A DNA stretch of 64,000 nucleotides from Lepidostoma basale (GCA_022606425.2 JAHDVF020001563.1:186001-250000); one strand, 5' to 3'; shown: positions 10,917 through 21,997, counted from the first letter of the stretch. The notes: generated from the letters alone by a model not told the origin. Program-made: numbers and translations.

Positions 10917-11510
10917 TTACTAACCAACCATCACGCCGTCTCCCCGAAACGGTAGGCAGAAAGAATGGACTGTCACACTTTAACCGATGCGGCACTCCAT
11001 CCTTCTCTTTTCGCCCCGCGGGAGACGCGGTGTGATGGGTTGCGAACCTCATCGCCACCAATAGGCATCTCCCGCGCACACTTCGATCTTCCAACATCCA
11101 CAAAATAAATCTAAAACCAATAATATAAAATACAATGATATAAAATAAAATAACAAAATAAAAATAATTTATTACAAAATGCTATTTTTAGATGGTGCAC
11201 ATTTGTTTATTTAATTTATGTTCCACGAATCCACCGTTTTTTTTTAATTTAGCACATAATGTAATAACACATAATGTTTTTCCGATGTTGCACATGTTGA
11301 CATGGACGATCCGGACTTTTGTGATTATTTAATTTATGTTACACGTATCCACCGTTTTTTAAATTAGCTGTTATATGATTTAATTAATTTTCCACGTATC
11401 CACTTTTTTTATTTGGCAGTAATTAGGCACTTAAAACCAACCAACACCAGCAAGAACTTTAAAAGAATATTTTAGAAATTATTCAAATTGTCATTGGAAC
11501 ATTGAAATTT
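10917..11510 (-). mobile_element. RTE-tailed non-autonomous element, long form
   Basis: Longest copy (~590 bp). On its sense strand the 3' terminus (10917-10980) equals the RTE LINE end: GTGACAGTCC, CTGCCTACC, GGGGAGACGGCGTGATGG, then TTAG-like tail. The upstream body (10981-11460) is not LINE sequence and has GGTTCGCAACCCATCAC and CGCGGGGCGAAAAGAGAAGG. A 119-codon frame (10744-11103) runs across it but is not conserved in the other copies. Homologous copies at 33440 and 35980 share the full body. Sharing only the 3' end with a LINE is the hallmark of elements mobilised in trans. Confidence 0.82.
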
Positions 11511-12298
11511 TTATTTTTACACCTGGCAAAATTCTTTATATAAACGAAAAAACTTGTATAATTTTGACATCAAAACAGTACAAACTTATTACGTCTCACA
11601 ATTAACTATTATAAAGTGCGGCAACAATCAAATTGACCAAAACAATTCACTTATACACGTAATTTATCCAAATTCACGGGAGCACCACAAGAACCAAACT
11701 AAATTTTCAAAATCAGAATTAGTAAATTTTTTAGTAAATAGATAAACAACATAAATATTATTAAAGCATTTGTTTTATTAATACGTATAATATAATTCAA
11801 AGTATGGTAACATATTATTTAAGCATATCCATTTCAAATATTACTATTGTAAAGAAAGTTTTTGAAAAGACACGTTTAAAAAAGTAATTTTCCCTAAAAC
11901 GTGAAAATTCGTATTTTGGAAAAACAGATTAAGATTCAGGCTCCCATTAGAAATCCTGTGTCACGTGTTCGGGCCGCCATGAATTAAACATGGCGCTCGT
12001 GTGGAAAAGAAACGAGAAAGTAATAATGGAATTGGTTCCACAAAAGTAATTATCTGAAAGTGAAATGTGTTCCTCTGATGTATGTAATAAGTATTTATTT
12101 ATACGATTCGCTCGTGAATCAAAATACAATGCTTTATTAATTCGGATACCTGAGGATTTTATTTCAGCTTATTTTACCGCACCTGGTATAGTAATCCGAT
12201 TGTTGTTGTTCGGACGCGTTCGATTATCGTTTACTACTTATTGATTTATTAATTTCCACATATAAATATTGATGTTTATATGTGATATACGCCGCGCG
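11511..12298. other. No recognised gene
   Basis: AT-rich, with short frames (60-63 codons) lacking motifs. A local CpG-containing patch lies at 11950-12010. Confidence 0.5.
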
Positions 12299-12581
12299 AC
12301 TGGAGGCGAGCAGTTATCATGCCTCTGTACAAAGGAAGGGGTCGCGTGTGGAATGTGGAAACCACACAAATATTAGTATATTGAGTATCGATGGTAAAGT
12401 CTATGACAGAATTTTAATAGAACGAGTAAGAAAGATGACGAGTGACAGTATTTTGGATATGTAAGGTGCCTTTACAAATAGCATTGGATATATAGATCAA
12501 ATTTTGGCACTTCGTACATTGACAGAGATGTTTCTGGCTAAAAACCATGAAACTTTCCTGTACGTTTGTCGATTTGCAAAA
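12299..12581 (+). mobile_element. RTE LINE reverse-transcriptase fragment
   Basis: Encodes the early reverse-transcriptase block in shifted frames: AVIMPLYKGRG, ECGNHTNISILS, GKVYDRILIERVRKMTSD, then GAFTN..GYIDQIFALRTLTE and FLYV..FAK. It is homologous to the minus-strand fragment at 47881-48490. It stops exactly at the mariner 2 boundary. Stops and frameshifts make it non-functional. Confidence 0.82.
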
Positions 12582-13869
12582 TATTAGGTCCTTACATATG
12601 AAATTGGCGTTTTGTATGGGAGGAACATAAAGTTTTTTTTTTTAATATAATATATTTATTTAATCAAAGTATGTACCATTGCTATCTATGCACTTTTGCC
12701 ATCTCATAGGTAGTTCATCGATCCCTTTACTAAAAAAACCATTCGGACGGGAATCAATAAAATCTTTGAAGTCGGTTTGGACTGCCCCATCGGAGTTGAA
12801 TTTTTTCCCTTGCAAGAAGTTATCCAAATTTCGAAAAAAATAGTAATCTGTTGGGGCAAGGTCCGGAGAGTACGGTGGATGTCTTAGACATTCCAATTGA
12901 AGCTCTTCTAATTTGGTAGCCGTCTGTTGTGCAGTGTGTGGTCTAGCGTTATCATGAAGCAGCAGTGGCCTAGAGCGATTAACCAGCCTCGGTTGTTTAG
13001 CAGCTAGCTTTTCCATCATGGTTTGCAGTTGCTGACAATAGACATCTGCCGTAATCGTCTGGCCAGATTTAAGAAAGCTGTAGTGAACGACACCAGCACT
13101 AGTCCACCAAACGCTCACAAGTAACTTTTTTGGAGTCAATTTTCGCTTGGGGCATGGTTTGGCTGGTTCGGCAGGGTTCAGCCATTGCGATGAGCGCTTC
13201 CGATTATCATACAGGATCCACTTTTCATCACAGGTAATGATTCGATTCAAAATCCCTTCATTATTGTGCCGGTTGAGTAATGCAACGCAACAGTCAACGC
13301 GCGTTTGTTGATTTGCTTCACTCAATTCGTGAGGTACCCACCTTTCAAGCTTTTTCACCTTCCCAATTTGCTTCAAGTGGATTAAAACAGTTTTATCACT
13401 AACACCGCAGCCTGCAGCTAACTCGGACGTGGTTTGCGATGGATCCGCTTCCACAATAGCCTTCAATTCTTCATTATCAACTTTGGTCTCCGGCCGTCCA
13501 CGGGGCTTGTTCTGCAGGTCGAAATTTCCAGAACGAAAACGTTGGAACCAAAAACGCACTGTGTTTTCTTTTGCGGCACCGTCGCCATACACATCATTAA
13601 TCCTTCGAGCCGTTTCTGCAGCACTGGTGCCACGGTGGAACTCGTACTCGTAAATAACGCGATATTTCAAGTTTTCCATTTTGTAAACTGAGTGACGCAA
13701 AGAAAAAAAACAATTGAGGAAAAACAAATGAATTATAATTTTCGAAACACAAATACTTGAGTAAATAGCTGTATAAATTTGAATTTGGAATTTCTAACCA
13801 AAGAGAAGATATTTGAGATCAAAGTTGCCAGTACGGCAAAACGCCAATTTCATATGTAAGGACCTAATA
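12582..13869 (-). mobile_element. Complete mariner transposon 2 (cecropia/Hsmar1-like)
   Basis: A full-length 1,284-bp element (12584-13867) with 31-bp identical TIRs beginning TTAGGTCCTTACATATG and flanking TA duplications (12582-12583, 13868-13869). The terminal TTAGGT is shared with Hsmar1-type elements. It lies between RTE reverse-transcriptase pieces in the same orientation, so it most likely landed in an RTE copy. Confidence 0.97.
12660..13679 (-). CDS. Mariner transposase, cecropia/Hsmar1 type (339 aa), intact
   Basis: Cut-and-paste transposase whose family includes the transposase part of primate SETMAR. Two helix-turn-helix units occupy residues 1-110 and carry the NKPRGRPETK linker at 57-66. 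WVPHEL is intact at 114-119. The DD34D triad is D151 (ITCDEKWILYDN), D243 (LLHDNARPH) and D278 (YSPDLAPTDYYFF). The C-terminus RWQKCIDSNGTYFD is the family signature. Sixteen extra in-frame codons precede the chosen Met (to 13727). The Met at 13679 gives the standard N-terminus MENLKYRVIYEYEF. No stop or frameshift. Length matches the family. The sequence is more GC-rich than its AT-rich surroundings, as expected for an inserted gene. Confidence 0.97.
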   Translation of the reverse strand: MENLKYRVIYEYEFHRGTSAAETARRINDVYGDGAAKENTVRFWFQRFRSGNFDLQNKPRGRPETKVDNEELKAIVEADPSQTTSELAAGCGVSDKTVLIHLKQIGKVKKLERWVPHELSEANQQTRVDCCVALLNRHNNEGILNRIITCDEKWILYDNRKRSSQWLNPAEPAKPCPKRKLTPKKLLVSVWWTSAGVVHYSFLKSGQTITADVYCQQLQTMMEKLAAKQPRLVNRSRPLLLHDNARPHTAQQTATKLEELQLECLRHPPYSPDLAPTDYYFFRNLDNFLQGKKFNSDGAVQTDFKDFIDSRPNGFFSKGIDELPMRWQKCIDSNGTYFD

Positions 13870-13949
13870 TGTGCACTAGTACATGTTCATTTTTATAATC
13901 ATAACATTTTCTTTCTTGAGAATTACAATAAATGAGTATGTAAAGTTCC

Positions 13950-14257
13950 CTTTGGTTATTTAATCTATGTATGGACATGTGAAAGAGCTTAAAGGGTTGG
14001 ATGTAGGTGCCAAAATTTGGAGAGTGTCAGTAAGCTGTCTATTGTATGCGGGTGAAGCTGTCCTACTTGCAGACAACGAGCATAAACTACAAGTCCTGGT
14101 GTCTAGTATGTATGAGGTATGCAAGCGATACGATTTTATGAGGTATATAAATAAGTTCAAGGTAATGATTTGCGAAAAAAAGAATGTCTGCAACATCAGA
14201 GTGAATGGTAAACATTTGAAACAAGAGGATGAATTCGTTTATTTAGGTAGGTAGTAA
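13950..14257 (+). mobile_element. RTE LINE reverse-transcriptase fragment
   Basis: Encodes WLFNLCMD, then after a 1-base slip VKELKGLDVGAK, SVSCLLYAGEAVLLA (the catalytic YADD motif degraded to YAGE), LQVLVSSMYEVCKRYD and NIRVNGKHLKQEDEFVYLG. Together with 12299-12581 it is the other side of the RTE copy that mariner 2 entered. About 60 codons between FAKAYD and WLFNL are missing, so a deletion also occurred. Confidence 0.85.
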
Positions 14258-14310
14258 GTTTACAAATTATAGTAAATAGTATGTCTGTATCGATAATAAC
14301 GTAATATTTA

Positions 14311-14510
14311 GTGTTTCTTGAACAATGATGTACGAGTATATGCCCATATTAAAGTATTAATACGAATTGAAAACGTCTGTTTTCTAGAAGTTTTTTTATA
14401 GTTCATGTTAATGACGTTTGATAATGCTTTTTACACAGTCTAAACATGTCATTCACATACAATTTAATAAAACTTCTAGAAAATCGAGGATTTTTATTCG
14501 TATTCATAAT
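14311..14510. repeat. Foldback MITE, family FB1
   Basis: Non-coding element made of two inverted arms. The outer motif is GTTTCTTGAACAATGATG, then TACGAAT..AAAACGTCTG, TTTCTAGAAG, and an inner core (TGATAATGC, AACATGTCATTCACA) that repeats inverted on the other arm. At least eleven copies or parts occur in this window. Confidence 0.78.
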
Positions 14511-14730
14511 ATAACGTAAATTGTACATTACTATAATAATTTGGAACAAAAAATCACTTAAGACTTTATGGCTCTCGGGTTAAACCATAGTTATTTCAGG
14601 TTTTAATTGACATTATTTATACACATTTATGCCTACCTCCGAGAACTATCATAATTCTTCTTCTTCTTCAGCTTTGTTCCCTCCACTGCATATATATACG
14701 AGTATATGCCTATTCCATTTTTCTCTACTA

Positions 14731-14830
14731 AAATCAAATCAAATCAAATCAAATCAGTTTATTTACTCAAAAGACATTGCAAACAGCATAAATGTTTAAG
14801 GCAGCTATTGAGTACAGGTAAGAACGCCCC
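14731..14830 (-). mobile_element. Jockey-superfamily LINE 3' tail
   Basis: AAATC repeats followed by the complement of the 3' UTR motif (AATGTTTAAGGCA, GTACAGGTAAGA) seen at 4137 and 6645. No coding sequence remains. Confidence 0.7.
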
Positions 14831-14884
14831 TTCCTGAACCCATGTTTTTCTGTTATAATGTGGGGTTCTACTTTGGGAAATATA

Positions 14885-15090
14885 AATTTGTGCAAAATAA
14901 ATTCAAACAGTTTGGCTGGAGCCGACAATCTTGTCCTTTCCGCATCCAGGTCGTTCTAGCTATTCGGACAATGTCATCAGCCCATCTTTTAGGTGGCCTC
15001 CCAACACTTCTTTTCTTTGTCCAAGTCCTCCATTTAGATTTTTCCAGATGCCCATCTGATACACAAAAATATTTGTAATCATTCTGGTCA
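14885..15090 (-). mobile_element. RTE-like LINE C-terminal fragment
   Basis: The minus strand encodes a proline-rich GGPPKRWADDIVRIARTTWM followed by RKGQDCRLQPN, the typical C-terminus of another RTE-like family. Upstream coding has decayed. Confidence 0.65.
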
Positions 15091-15184
15091 ATTCATTGGC
15101 ATATAGATAGGAATAATACTCAAGGCGGCTTCTAAAACAATACGCTAATAGGCGATAGCCTTCGCATTGTGTTAATAAAGTAGT

Positions 15185-15575
15185 TTACTAAATGCTAAAA
15201 ATCATTCTCTATAGATGGCGTTAATGGGTGGATTATATAAGTTAATCTTAAAAAGATTAACATGCGTAATCAAATCTACATGGATGGCCAATTGAAACTG
15301 ACACGTGAAGATAAGTATGGATTTGGAGCATATATACAACTTCCAAAAAAATTATCATGCATGATCATAAAAACAAAGGTGGAATGGGGAATGTTGTAAT
15401 TACATAAAGCGTGCGCTTAACCCAACCAATGACAGGTCATAAGTCCTGTAAACACCTTGATCATCCATATTCAGTTTCCAGTTTGCGTCTTCGTCTCTAT
15501 TGAGATACAATTAAATTTGAATTAACCACCCACCATGGGTGAAAATCCAAGATTCGTATACAAGTATAAGTATGC
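15185..15575 (-). repeat. Dispersed repeat U1, longest copy
   Basis: Inverted relative to the copy at 867. It ends with TCTCTATTGAGATACAATT near 15515. A further stretch (CCATGGGTGAAA..ATTCGT, 15530-15575) is shared with the copy at 33090-33375. Confidence 0.75.
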
Positions 15576-15938
15576 ATTCACAAAAATATTTGATACTGTC
15601 TTGATTGGCAATGTCGTATCATAATATCGTACGCCAATAAAGTTTTCGGTAAATTTGAGTGTATTGAAAACTGAATATTTTATTCCACGTGATATATTTT
15701 TACATCGGGTATTAAGCACGGCTACCGGACACTAACAGAATATGACAAAAGATTGACCGCACCTGTACAAAGATTATATTCGGACCACCTTGAATATTTA
15801 ATAGACTTTCTTACTTTCGTACCGAAGCAACATATTTGTTCGGTTGACTGAATCAGCCAAATCGGTTCTTATATCTCATTCATGGGCGTAGTAAAATATT
15901 AAGAATTGTTATGAAGGTTTTAATATCAGAAGGTATTA
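15576..15938. other. No recognised feature
   Basis: Nothing recognised except short weak frames. Confidence 0.45.
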
Positions 15939-16375
15939 AAGGTCTATTTTGTATTTGAATAAATATAATTACACTTGGTATTACAAACCTTTATTTCACT
16001 TAACACATACTCGTATATCTTTTGGTTACAACATAACCTTTACCTATCAATGTATACAAGGCTTATGTTATAACTGAAACATGTCGGTGAAAGTTATTAA
16101 GTGAAATAAAGTGTTGTAATACCACTTTGTATTGTGGATTCATATTTGAATAAATTTTATTACACTTGGAATTACAACACTTTATTTCACTTTACACAGG
16201 CATGTTTCGGTTATAACACAACCTTTATTAATTCAAAGTTAAAATTGTGTTCATTGATAAAGGTTTTTTATAACTGAAACATGTCTGTGAAAAGTGAAAT
16301 AAAGTGTTGTAATACCAAGTGTAATTATATTTATTCAAATATGAATCCACAACCAAAGTGAAGGCGAATATAATA
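15939..16375. repeat. Foldback MITE family FB2, doubled copy
   Basis: Contains two head-to-tail foldback units. Each has arms with CTTTATTTCACTT, ACATGTTTCGGTTATAA and CATAACCTTTA, followed by the reverse complement (ATAACTGAAACATGTC, AAGTGAAATAAAGTGTTGTAAT). The outer ends read TTCATATTTGAATAA. Relatives at 53346, 54899 and 62275. Confidence 0.78.
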
Positions 16376-16480
16376 ATATATTTCAGAAATCTTTCGATCC
16401 TTGATAGTTGACAACAGCTCCCTGTCAACTTTAGCTCGCCTCAAGACTTTAAGATATTAAGTGTAATTAATTGGAACAAT

Positions 16481-16777
16481 ATCCTCTGAACATTATTTTT
16501 TTCAAATTTATTTTTGGTATTTTGAAGTGTTTAGTGACTACACAACACCGTTACGCGCGGATTTTTTCAGTCACGGTTAGTATGAATGTTAGTTTCACGT
16601 ACAGCCCCTGCAGTAGAATATTGCGTATCCTCTGAACATTATTTTTTTCAGATTTATTTTTGTTATTTTAAAGTGGGTAGTGAATACACAACACCGTTAC
16701 GCGCGGATTATTTGCTGTCACAGTTAATATAAAGGTTAATTTCACGTGCAGCCACTGCAATAGAATATAGCGTACCC
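16481..16777. repeat. Tandem duplication, ~146-bp unit x2
   Basis: Units at 16481-16626 and 16627-16777 both start ATCCTCTGAACATTATTTTT and contain CACAACACCGTTACGCGCGGAT and a TTTCACGTxCAGCC motif. A diverged third copy lies at 29425-29545, so the unit is also dispersed. Confidence 0.82.
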
Positions 16778-17084
16778 GTAATGCAGGATGCTCCAGCAAA
16801 GCGCTTTTAACAGGCAAGAAACTTTCCTGTTTTTCGATTTGCCCGTTGAATTTTATTACGCATAAACTGGCGTAAACGTATGGACGGGGAGTGGATAAAA
16901 AGTTTCGCAGGTGGGCCGCAATCTTTAAAGCATGCACGTCCTTTTGAGTTACACTCTGTAATACTTTCAACCGTGTTATTGCTTTATTAAATAACAGTTG
17001 TAAATTCTGCAGACAGTGTACGCATGTAGGAACAAATAAAACAATATTTTTGTTTGTTTTTCTTATTTTGCTGCATATCCATTT
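16778..17084. other. No recognised feature
   Basis: A 100-codon minus frame (16668-16970) overlaps this and the tandem repeat. It has no known motif. Confidence 0.45.
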
Positions 17085-17221
17085 CCAGCCACATTCTTAG
17101 TCGGAAAAATCGACGAGCGTGCGTATAACGATGAATGAATATAGAGAAAGCTTGAGATGTATGTCAGGATAAAGCAGTTTGGCAGTCCATCTTTTCTGGC
17201 TACCCCTGTGGGTTAATAAAT
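17085..17221 (+). mobile_element. RTE LINE, extreme 3' fragment
   Basis: Diverged C-terminal end (NRRACV, ESLRCMSG, the WQSI block, a GYPCG..-type ending). It meets the inverted copy at 17222 tail-to-tail with almost no spacer. Confidence 0.7.
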
Positions 17222-17940
17222 ACAAATAACTAACTAACAATCACGCCGTCTCTCCGAAGGGGTAGGCAGAAAGAATGGAGTGCCGCATTTTTCTTTCCTG
17301 ACATACATTCTCTCGCTTCCTCAACATTCATAGATCGTGTCATGCACGCGCGTCGATTTCTCTGACTCCTCACATGACCGACATTCAATATTTTATTTAT
17401 TTGATCGTGCCACGTTTTCTTCGGTTTTTAGAATATTTAGGAAATAGAGATTTCTGGTTTCATTTACATCGTTAAAATATAATTTCTTCACCATTCGTTC
17501 TTCATTTATTCTTTTCATATGTCCAAACCATCTTTATGATCCTTTCATTATTTTGTTCATAACACCATCATTCGCAACACATTCACTTCTTATATCTTCA
17601 TTCGACACTCTATCATACGCAGAGTATCCACACATTCGTCTAAGAGATCTCATTTCTACTGCATTTATTCTACTTTCATCCTTCTTTTGCCAGTTCTATG
17701 CTTCACTTCCATACATAAGGGTCGGTAGAAGAGCACCATTGTGCACTGCCATTCTATGTTTTTTGGATAGGTTTTTGTTTGCGATGACAACTTTAAGTGC
17801 ACCATTAACTTTGTTGCATGCCCTAACCCTTCTTTCAAAATCCCTCTCCACTCGCCCATCTCTTGTAAACATACTACCTAAATACACGAACTCATCAACT
17901 TGCTCCAAATTTAACCATTCACGCTAATGTTGCACACTAC
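17222..17940 (-). mobile_element. RTE LINE, longer 3' fragment
   Basis: Minus strand, ~720 bp. In order on the coding strand it encodes QVDEFVYLGSMFTRDGRVER, DFERRVRACNKVNGALK, NLSKKHRMAVHNGALLPTLMYGSEA, then in other frames [15 protein letters not shown] and [12 protein letters not shown] text, and the usual 3' end with tail at 17222-17240. A ~20-bp insertion near 17425-17445 and several frameshifts break it. It covers the thumb and C-terminal region, but the YADD motif is missing. Confidence 0.85.
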
Positions 17941-20040
17941 AAATAATGACTACAATTAAATACAAATAATGTTTGTAAATAAACTGTCGAAGTTGATAAA
18001 GGTCGAAGAAAACACTATATGACCAAACAAATCAATTTTATAATAAGAGACATAAATATGCAAATCCCAAGATGTGTTCAGGAGCGCAAAAAAAATATGC
18101 GTATACTCCTTTGGAGAAATAGCGTCAGTTAGTTCAGTAAATTTCGTGTGTGCTCTTTGTAGTTCAGAACTGCCAAATTGAATATTTTTGTACAAAAAAA
18201 CGGCAATAGGTTTCAGAAGTAAATTTATATTATCTCAATGTGTAGTTCTCAACGCAATTGAAATTTTAAAATGCTTTTCGACATGGCTTGCTTTTAGTGT
18301 AAGCCAATGTGCTTCAAGCCACAATGTTCCGTTTTATTGGTCGCGCTGTCGGTGCTTTTGATGGTGTTTCCGAAGTTAAAAATAAAAAAAATGTTTATCC
18401 GGTTAGTTAGCTTATTTTCAAACACGACCCACAGCCATTTTCCACTTGAGTTAAGAGGAAAACAAGTCACCAAAGGCCTCGTCAATTTTCCACCCCGATT
18501 TGGTTCGACTTTTCCAATTTTCATTTGGATAGCGAAGGGAATCTCTCCGGGATATTTGTATCACTGCCGAGTATCTTTTATGCTAATTTCAATAAATACT
18601 GCGACTTTTTTTTTCTTGTATTTCTTTTAATGTTATCGCACAAAAGGGGTTACCCTTATATAACTTAACGAGAGTACCAAAGGTTTTTTTGTACACAAAG
18701 ACATTTTTGCAAAATCGTGCGCTATGGAACTATGTATTTTAAAAACAAAATTTTAAGGTTCAGCTTGTACTGAAATCCACATTAAAGGCATTAATTTCAT
18801 TATTTCAGTGTACAATATAAAAGAAAACAATAAAAAACACATTGACTTCTCTAAATTCGCTAACTTTTTTATTGAAATATGAGTATTACTATTAAAATTA
18901 AAAATTCTCTAAAAAAATAGCACAATCACCAGTAATTGACCACTTCAGGTTATATTGATACAATACATAGATTTTGTTACTTTGTCACATTATGAAACAC
19001 CCTAACATATAAAAATATGTAAATATTCAAAGAATTACATAAGAAATAACATTAAAAAAACACTTACCACACTTTTCCTAACAAAAAAACTAATAACAAT
19101 CTCAAAACAACAACGGGAAGACGCACTTTTACCGTTTGACAAGGCATAGTTCAAAACTGATAGTTTTGTTTATTACCAACAGTTGTCTCTGCCTACCTCT
19201 TTTGTCATAGTTTCTTGGGATTAAAGTTTTTTTGACTGGACGCATAGAGCAATTTAAATTGTTTTATTAACCAACGGTCATTTACTGGGGGGCGGTCAAA
19301 TACTGGTACTTCGACCCTATGTTATTTTAATGGAATGGTAAAATGTTTTATATTCATGTGCAAGGAAATCCATATTTCGATCAAAATATTTTTTTGTCTG
19401 TCCGAAGTAAATCGCGGAAATCATAAAATAAACATGAGTGTTTCATTCGTAGTAAAGTTTGAAGTGATATTTAAAAAAACAGACTATCCACAATTTTAAC
19501 GAGACTTTATTTTTTAAATCATTTATTGCAATGTTGTGTGTAGGCGTGTAGAAACCAACCCTTTTTAAACATGAATTTATCCATATAATATAAACTGCGT
19601 TAAATTTTTAAGCTTCTATTTACATATATTAAAATTGAAATAACCGCATAATTTGTTTCATAAGTACAATTTGTGTATTATTACTTGTACTATGACTATA
19701 TAGACAAGATAAAACTCTATGGGAAATATTTTTCTCGTCTCTAATACATTTCATGGAATACCATATTTTTCCTTGCTAATGTATTAACGTTTAGATAATC
19801 CCTTCGCAATGCGGTTAATATCATGTCCATAAACAATAATATAGTAAAACAAATAGAAAAAATTAATTATAATTATTATTTGTTAACGATTTTTATCTTT
19901 ATATATCAATGTGTAGCATTATTTTTAAAATCTAGCATTTATTATATAATGTTTATTACATTAAAATAAAATAAAATAATTATAACTCATATTTTTTAAA
20001 ACACGTTTTAATTTTGTTGTATAACTATATGAATAAGAAA
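17941..20040. other. Long unique stretch, no recognised gene
   Basis: 2.1 kb without recognisable repeats or genes. A 107-codon plus-strand frame (18307-18630) with hydrophobic ends (LLVALSVLLMVF near its start) overlaps a 76-codon minus frame, and neither has a known motif. The GC content is higher at 18300-18560 than in the flanks. Confidence 0.5.
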
Positions 20041-20390
20041 GAGATGTAAGGCAGATGACTGCATCATGGATAAAATTAAAAAAGGATCCCTGAGATGATT
20101 GGGACATATGGAACGAATGGATGAGAGTAGAATGGTTAAAAAGTTGTACACAAGCAGCGTGAGTGGAAAAAGAAGCCGAGGACGACCGAGGAAAACATGG
20201 CGTGACCAAATTAATCAATTACTAAAACGCGGTCACATTCGAAGTCGGAATAATCGACGTGCGTGGATGGTACGATGTATGAATGTAGAGGAAGCCCGAG
20301 AGGTATGCCAGAACAGAGCATTGTAGTGATCCATCCTCTCTGCCTACCCCTCCGAGGAAATGGCGTGATGGTTAGTTAGTTAGTCAGTTA
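20041..20390 (+). mobile_element. RTE LINE, 3' fragment, second subfamily
   Basis: A 75-codon frame (20099-20326) encodes [37 protein letters not shown] and [20 protein letters not shown]. The 3' end has TCGGAGG-type text and a TTAG tail at 20370-20386. The wording (SSVSGKRS versus NDVNGTRN) differs consistently from most copies, so this is another subfamily. Confidence 0.85.
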
Positions 20391-21538
20391 CTATAAAATA
20401 ATAATTTTATATATAACTACTTTAAATATTATATTATGAGGTTATATGGGATAACGTGATGTTATTACTATGATTAAACAGTTTTTGTTTTTAAAATCTG
20501 ATAACGGAGATGAAAATTTACGAGTAAATTGTAAAGCGTGTCTACGTAATTCATAGTTGTACTGATATTATAGATAACACGTGTTATCCAACCCATGATA
20601 TTGGCGCTGGAAATTCAATTTCTCATTAAATATGATTTTGACGTGACCTGTTTTCCAACATCAAAATTCATATTTCTGTAACTTTACAATATTGTAAAAC
20701 GCCTTCCACAAGGATTGACAAAACATATATTGTTAATGTATTTATCTGCTATCATATCGGTTATATTTTAATTGGCGTGCTTTTATTTTTACCTCCAGAA
20801 TAGAGCAGTGGCTCCAAGATTTATTGGCCCAATTAACGTTTTGGCACGCCCCGGTGGCAAATTCTCACCAAACTCGGCTAGAAGAAGCGGCAATATTAAC
20901 TTGTTAAGAATCACCCAATTGTATTGCATTAAAAATAATTACACCGGTTTAGACCTGAAGGTGTGCCGAGTTTGAGACGGAGTTACTCTGCCGCGCCGCC
21001 CGCCGGGAAGTGGACCTCAGACGCCGGAAGAAATTCAAGGAGTTTTCCCGAACTTTTTCCCAGTCTGATAAGTTTCCTTTGGAATTAACTCGCCGGCGAT
21101 CGTTGGGAATCTTTGACTTGGATGTTTACTTCTCCGGAATCTTAAAGTCGCAACCTTTCTCAGAAGATACGGTGTTTTAGGTGATCAAAGTCACACGAAA
21201 ATAAAATACTTTAAAAGTTTCTTATGCTGAATAAAAAATTCACATTTCGACTCAGAAATAAGTTAGTAAGTTACGTGTAGTAAAAATAAATGTTCTAAAT
21301 TAATTATGGTCTAAAGAGTGTATACGTGAGAATCGTTATTTATAATGGAATGAAACAATCATGGAATTAAAATAAATGTACATTCGAACTCGGTTATTAC
21401 GCACAAGGAAATAGCCATGATCTCGGATGGACTTGGGGACTTGGACTTGGATCTTCTGGCTTACAGAGGTTCAGCTCATGTGGCTATTCCTCTTACGTCT
21501 GATGGGAACATTGTTGGAAGGTGATTTGGTGGGTTGTT
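20391..21538. other. Unique sequence with GC-rich island
   Basis: AT-rich up to about 20780. Then comes a compositionally distinct island at 20800-21180 (GAGACGGAGTTACTCTGCC, CGCCGCCCGCCGG, CTCGCCGGCGATCG). A 67-codon frame at 20772-20975 runs into it. No motif was recognised. It could be a host exon, UTR or regulatory DNA. Confidence 0.45.
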
Positions 21539-21985
21539 AGTTTATTCGGGGGCATGATTTGTGTGACCCGGAGTGTTCCTCTGAAGGAGAATCGATTTTG
21601 GGCGCTTGTGGCGGCTGGAAGTGTTTGGGTCGTAATTAGAGAGGTCTTTTATTGTGGGGTTGGGATGTGAAGGGAGTCCTTTGTAAAAACGTTCGGCAAG
21701 TTTCAGAATGAATTCATCTATCATCGGGATTCCCGATTCTAGGTGCAGTTGTGTAATCCTGGTCCATGAAGGCGCACCAAGCGATAAACGGATAGCCTTA
21801 TTTTGCAGGATTTGGAGTTTTTGTATGTGACTCGAAGCTGCATAGCCCCAGATTGGGGCTGCATAAGTGAAGATCGGCCTTATAACCGTTTTGTATATCA
21901 GGAGTTTATAGTCGATGCTTAGTTTACTGTTTCTAGCTAACATTGGGTAGAGGGCTGAGATTGCTTTTGACGATGTAACGAGGAA
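21539..21985 (-). mobile_element. Jockey-clade LINE, C-terminal fragment
   Basis: A 133-codon minus frame (21542-21943), open further upstream to about 21985 as KAISALYPMLAR. Signature blocks are SIDYKLLIYKTVIRPIFTYA, APIWGYAASSHIQKLQILQN and KAIRLSLGAPSW, the thumb region of jockey reverse transcriptases. It ends at a stop after HTNHAPE. Catalytic motifs and endonuclease are missing. Confidence 0.88.
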
Positions 21986-21997
21986 ATATTCATTGAA

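Noticed and set aside
10744..11103. 119-codon minus frame as a gene
   Set aside because: Crosses the boundary of an RTE-tailed element and a SINE tail, and is not conserved in other copies.
13429..13691. Plus-strand frames of 74 and 85 codons
   Set aside because: Antisense shadows of the mariner 2 transposase.
18307..18630. 107-codon frame with hydrophobic segments as a secreted protein
   Set aside because: The opposite strand is also open, there is no signal-peptide pattern beyond hydrophobicity, and no homology was recognised.
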